Source: 2-02-FULL-48-14 sp964356195 (lineage in GTDB: Bacteria; Patescibacteriota; Gracilibacteria; UBA1369; 2-02-FULL-48-14). Taken from it: 64,000 bases of DNA. The notes under the pieces were generated by a model. The model was given only the letters and a program-made list of their open reading frames with translations, did not search any database and was not told the origin of the DNA. Shown here one piece after another: positions 61,035 through 64,000 of this stretch. Position 1 is the stretch's first letter, and every line of letters begins with the position of its first letter. The position numbers and the translations under genes were made by a program. The stretch spans positions 1 to 64,000 of the forward strand of contig CAYHGP010000003.1 in NCBI GenBank assembly GCA_964356195.1, written 5' to 3'.

Positions 61035-62593
61035 ACCGCCGCCAAATAGCACTTCTCACAATACACCTGCTCCTTGCAGCCGGCCGGATAGGTGCTTTGG
61101 ATTTGCATTCCACAGTGATCGCATTTTCGGTCGTGTAAAAACAAAGGATTTCGCAGCAAAAACCGTTCTTTGTGACGACACAAGTAACACGCATGGGGCA
61201 CCGGCAGTTTCATTCGTTCGTAAAACTTTAATTCCTGCGAAGTAGTACGATATTGTTTTCCGCACTTTTCGCAGTGCAGCGCTTCCACGGTACTTGCCAC
61301 TTCGGCCTTTGGCTCTGGCTCCTTCCATAAATAGCCCCTCTCTAAAACCTCTTCCTTGCTCAAAGGAAAGTAGTCATTCGCGGCACTTTCGTTGTAGGCA
61401 AAAACAGAAATTTTCTGTGGGAAAAATTCCCCCCATTCGCCGGTTTGCTTCATGTGCTCCACCACTCGAGGCAGCAAAGCTTCATACTCTTCCTTGCTGT
61501 ATTGTTTGTTCAAAATACAATACTGTTTATGCTTCAAGCCTATGCATCCGAAACAATTTTGGCAAACTGAGGAACTGTCACAATACCTCAAAAGAGTGCT
61601 GTTCCACGTGTAAGTACAATAGGCAATATCGATGCTTCCGCGGGTCACACAAGAATTATAAACTTTTTCGTCACCCGGCCATCCCGCCGAGTAGGCGTTC
61701 ACAACGTTTTTTGAGTCGGAAAGGGAAATGGCATTAAAACAATCTTCCGAATGATCGGCATCAAAACACTGAATGCAATTTTTACAGTTATCGGAATAAT
61801 CTCCACTGCAGTTCTCACAATTCAGCATTTGAGTGTAACGATGAATGGCCTTTCCACGGAGTTCCAAGAATTTTTGATAGGCTTCTTGCCAGGACGTCCA
61901 AGTCCCGTTCAAGGCACCTTCTTTCAAGGCTTTGAATTCTTCTTCCGAACACGGTCGGTTAAAGGCGTAATAGGATTTTTGATTGAGATTGCTCGAGAAA
62001 ATACAGTGATCGCAATTCTTTAAATCAAAGGAGAAGTAACACTCATTACAATTCCGCGCTCGCTCAAGAACCACGCATTGATAACTATTATCCACGTCAC
62101 AAGCCCAATAACAAAGGGTGCTCTTGTAAGCATTCCGGCAATCGATGGAGTCTTTGGTATCCACCATCCAGTAGGAATAAAGGACATCCTCACAGCGCAC
62201 CGTAAGCGAATTCAAATAACAATTCCGTGACTCTCGGGTGTGACTGTTGTAATCACAGTTCTCGCAGTTGACGATGGAAGTACCCTCTCTCGGAACCTTT
62301 TTTCGCAGTTCGGCAAATTGTTCAAAAAAAGGTCGATTAAAATCAAATTCTTGGCCGTAGTCGAGCGCATTCCAGTCATCTCCCCACCACACCGCATTGG
62401 AATAAACGGGAAAAGGCGCGCTCGCGGGATAGGCGCTGATCATGGCTTGGCCGGTTCGGTCGCACTTTCGTTTATAAAGACTCCACTCGTTGCGAGTAGC
62501 CATGAGGCGGCGAAGTTTTTCCGAAGCCTCGTGTACATCAACAGGTATGCCCATTTCCTCACACAGCTTCCTTTCGATATCTAGTGGATCCAT
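61028..62593 (-). CDS. Cys-rich putative zinc-binding protein of CPR type
   Basis: A 521-aa soluble protein with 37 cysteines, mostly in CxxC pairs: NCENCDYNSHTRESRNC, RNCNECYFSFDLKNCDHC, NCENCSGDYSDNCKNCIQC, CQNCFGCIGLKHKQYC, and four treble-clef-like pairs in the last 90 residues (CEKC, CYLC, CDHC, CEKC). The middle looks like a repeated right-handed helix in which YxSxxxxxCxxC units stack. Similar long Cys-rich proteins are common in CPR genomes, without known function as far as I recall. Zinc or Fe-S binding is likely. ATG at 62593 stands 7 nt after the CCA end of tRNA-Gly. Confidence 0.78.
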   Translation of the reverse strand: MDPLDIERKLCEEMGIPVDVHEASEKLRRLMATRNEWSLYKRKCDRTGQAMISAYPASAPFPVYSNAVWWGDDWNALDYGQEFDFNRPFFEQFAELRKKVPREGTSIVNCENCDYNSHTRESRNCYLNSLTVRCEDVLYSYWMVDTKDSIDCRNAYKSTLCYWACDVDNSYQCVVLERARNCNECYFSFDLKNCDHCIFSSNLNQKSYYAFNRPCSEEEFKALKEGALNGTWTSWQEAYQKFLELRGKAIHRYTQMLNCENCSGDYSDNCKNCIQCFDADHSEDCFNAISLSDSKNVVNAYSAGWPGDEKVYNSCVTRGSIDIAYCTYTWNSTLLRYCDSSSVCQNCFGCIGLKHKQYCILNKQYSKEEYEALLPRVVEHMKQTGEWGEFFPQKISVFAYNESAANDYFPLSKEEVLERGYLWKEPEPKAEVASTVEALHCEKCGKQYRTTSQELKFYERMKLPVPHACYLCRHKERFLLRNPLFLHDRKCDHCGMQIQSTYPAGCKEQVYCEKCYLAAVY

Positions 62594-62599
62594 AATATT

Positions 62600-62674
62600 T
62601 GGAGCAGGTGAGGGGAATCGAACCCCTGTCAACAGCTTGGAAGGCTGTGGTAATAGCCATTATACGACACCTGC
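62600..62674 (-). tRNA. tRNA-Gly(UCC)
   Basis: Complete cloverleaf on the minus strand: acceptor GCAGGTG/CACCTGC, anticodon stem ACAGC/GCTGT with loop CTTCCAA (anticodon TCC), T-arm AGGGG-TTCGATT-CCCCT, discriminator T and an encoded CCA (62602-62600). U73 fits tRNA-Gly. Confidence 0.95.
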
Positions 62675-62712
62675 AAAGGGCGCAGCCATCTTAGGGCAAG
62701 TCTTTGTTTATT

Positions 62713-63924
62713 TCAAGCAGAAACCTTGGGGATTTTACGGAAGACCAAAAGCCCGATGAAGCTGAGGACAGCCAAGGAGAACACGGCCGCTCGATACGAA
62801 GTCACCTCCTGGAGCGGAATCAGCAAGACCAAACTCCACAAAAGCGGGCCCACAAAAGAGGCGGCACGTTCAAAAGTGGTATACCAAGTAAAATATTCCG
62901 CGGAACGCTCGGGGGGAATGAGTGTGGCCCAGTAGGCTCGCGAAAGGGAAAACAAGAACCCAAAACAAAGGCCCATGGGGAAGGTGAGGACGTAAAGCCA
63001 AGGTCCGCTCACAAAAACGAAAGCAAGCAGCAGAAGGCTCCACGCCACAATGAGCCACAGAATCGCCTTTTTGTATCCCTTAAACAGTCGGAAGTAAAAG
63101 TGGCTCATCCAAGCTCCAATCATCCCAAAAATAAGGGCCAAAACCAGGAATTTAGTTTTTTCACTGTCATCGAATCCGAAAACTTTTTCGAGGTAAATGG
63201 AAATAAAAACTTGGAAGGTGAGCAGCGAATCGACATAAAGATAGTAAGAAACCAAAAATAAAAGCAGCGTTTTATCCTTCAAAATGAGTCGCCACGAAGG
63301 CTGAAGCTCCATTTCTCGCAGCCCTTTTTGTGGAGGTTTAAACCAAATAAAACTTGGCAAAGCGGCCAGCAGAAAGAAAAGTCCGGAAACCAAAAACACC
63401 CCCTCGCGTCCGCTGAACAGTTCAAAAGGAACAACTCCATTGACGAAGGGCAAAGCCAAGATCAAACCCAGAACATTTCCCAGTTGCCCCAGACCGTTTC
63501 CGAATCCAGATAAACGTGACTCTCCATCGGCTACTGAAAGCGCTCTTAAAAAAGAATTGTAAACATTGAGCGCGGCTTGGAAAAAACACTGAAACAAAAA
63601 GTAACAAATCAAACTGAACCAAAGCCATGCGCCTTCGCCCAGGAGCTGTGAGCTCAATCCCAAGCCGAGCAAAGAAGCAATGGCGAAGCACGATAAAGTG
63701 ACAAAAGCAAAACGCCCGAGCCCGTGCTTGTCGGCAAAGCGTCCGATTTTTGGAAGCGTCACCAGCAAAAGCGCCGTAGAGAGGCCAAGCACCAGAGCAA
63801 TATGCCATGAAGCTTGTCCTTTCTCAGAAATCCACCACAAGGCGAAGTAAAAAGAAACATTGGCAAAGGCCAGTGAGTTGGCAAAGTCATAGAGGCCCCA
63901 CAGCCAGTGTTGTTTACGGTTCAT
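62713..63924 (-). CDS. MFS transporter, UMF1/Atg22-like
   Basis: A 403-aa polytopic protein with about 12 helices. The N-terminal signature LYDFANSLAFANVSFYFALW and the loop LPKIGRFADKHGLGRFAFV (MFS A-motif variant) place it in the UMF1 family, related to vacuolar amino-acid effluxers. Length is normal. It lies upstream of tRNA-Gly on the same strand and is divergent from rnhA. Substrate unknown. Confidence 0.9.
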   Translation of the reverse strand: MNRKQHWLWGLYDFANSLAFANVSFYFALWWISEKGQASWHIALVLGLSTALLLVTLPKIGRFADKHGLGRFAFVTLSCFAIASLLGLGLSSQLLGEGAWLWFSLICYFLFQCFFQAALNVYNSFLRALSVADGESRLSGFGNGLGQLGNVLGLILALPFVNGVVPFELFSGREGVFLVSGLFFLLAALPSFIWFKPPQKGLREMELQPSWRLILKDKTLLLFLVSYYLYVDSLLTFQVFISIYLEKVFGFDDSEKTKFLVLALIFGMIGAWMSHFYFRLFKGYKKAILWLIVAWSLLLLAFVFVSGPWLYVLTFPMGLCFGFLFSLSRAYWATLIPPERSAEYFTWYTTFERAASFVGPLLWSLVLLIPLQEVTSYRAAVFSLAVLSFIGLLVFRKIPKVSA

Positions 63925-63941
63925 AGAGTCTTCAGTATAGT
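63913..63941 (+). promoter_or_regulatory. Promoter of rnhA, leaderless arrangement
   Basis: TTTACG (63913-63918), a 17-bp spacer and TATAGT (63936-63941); the ATG at 63949 is 7 nt beyond the -10 box. Confidence 0.6.
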
Positions 63942-63948
63942 ATGTTCG

Positions 63949-64000
63949 ATGTTACAAGCCGAACTTTACACCGACGGAAGCTGTCTTGGAAATCCTGGAC
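63949..64000 (+). CDS. rnhA: Ribonuclease HI (5' end only)
   Basis: The 17 codons inside the window read MLQAELYTDGSCLGNPG, the first beta strand of RNase HI with the catalytic Asp in YTDGS and the invariant GNPG turn. The enzyme removes RNA from RNA-DNA hybrids. The rest lies beyond the window. The start fits the promoter just upstream. Confidence 0.88.
   Translation, partial: MLQAELYTDGSCLGNPG

Noticed and set aside
1..64000. CRISPR arrays, rRNA genes and insertion sequences
   Set aside because: No short regularly spaced repeats, rRNA segments or transposase genes were seen on reading the window; only the tandem element at 56766-57429 repeats.
1..64000. UGA recoded to glycine as in Gracilibacteria
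   Set aside because: UGA ends several well-defined genes (MazG, RlmD, the 29060 membrane protein, the Cys-rich protein) at the expected lengths, and no in-frame UGA was needed in any recognised gene.

Overview
The window looks like a chromosomal scaffold piece from an uncultured bacterium of the Candidate Phyla Radiation (Patescibacteria), perhaps near Peregrinibacteria; this placement is inference from gene style, not from a marker search. Supporting signs are a reduced type IV pilus operon, many small lipoproteins and SLH-domain surface proteins, huge acidic surface proteins, a Cys-rich CPR-style protein, and an almost complete lack of Shine-Dalgarno sequences. UGA acts as a stop (for example in the MazG, RlmD and 29060-29908 genes), so the UGA=Gly code of Gracilibacteria is not used. 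A 100-N assembly gap lies inside hisS.

Layout. 1-15110 (minus) is the first 5,036 codons of one giant secreted SLH protein. 15260-20185 (minus) is a five-gene type IV pilus operon (pilN-like, pilO-like, pilB, pilC, pilin) with its own promoter and terminator. 20249-21961 (minus) holds rplJ-rplL with an L10 leader, then a small attenuator-like unit with a 19-codon ORF and a 92-aa gene. 22040-25715 (plus) is a run of a CADD-like self-sacrificing pABA synthase, miaA, MazG and RecJ. 25776-29908 carries a small secreted protein, a tRNA-like RNA with terminator, an NrnA-like DHH phosphoesterase with a structured 5' leader, yebC and a membrane protein.

30000-40125 is a cell-envelope block: two neighbouring proteins that each combine a transglycosylase-like region with a C-terminal LAS/M15-type metallopeptidase motif, a third with a lytic transglycosylase plus SGNH-hydrolase domain, and between them malic enzyme, a lipoprotein and an SLH protein. 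40117-45898 has hisS, an O-antigen-ligase-like membrane protein coupled to a V/T/S-repeat secreted protein, tsaD, another SLH protein and a vWC-like lipoprotein. 45904-49602 is the accessory-looking stretch: a metzincin-like lipoprotein, a KilA-N protein whose gene contains a perfect 36-bp palindrome, an AbrB/PIN toxin-antitoxin pair and cca. 49599-55840 contains rlmD, rlmH, capA, a beta-CASP nuclease and a NUDIX hydrolase.

55842-64000 begins with a lipoprotein that carries a pilin-like head domain, followed by the most unusual element of the window: a tandem duplication of a ~320-nt structured element (56766-57437) with a plus-strand promoter, wobble-preserving changes between copies and a terminator-like end, which I read as a new non-coding RNA candidate. 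After it come a TerC/DUF475 membrane protein, an FkbM methyltransferase, a YbaK/ProXp-type deacylase, two tandem paralogous lipoproteins, a Cys-rich protein placed 7 nt behind tRNA-Gly(UCC), an MFS transporter and the start of RNase HI.

Gene expression theme: promoters with clear -35/-10 boxes sit very close to start codons (7-30 nt), several leaving room only for leaderless mRNAs (miaA, rlmH, rnhA, the 37815 SLH gene).
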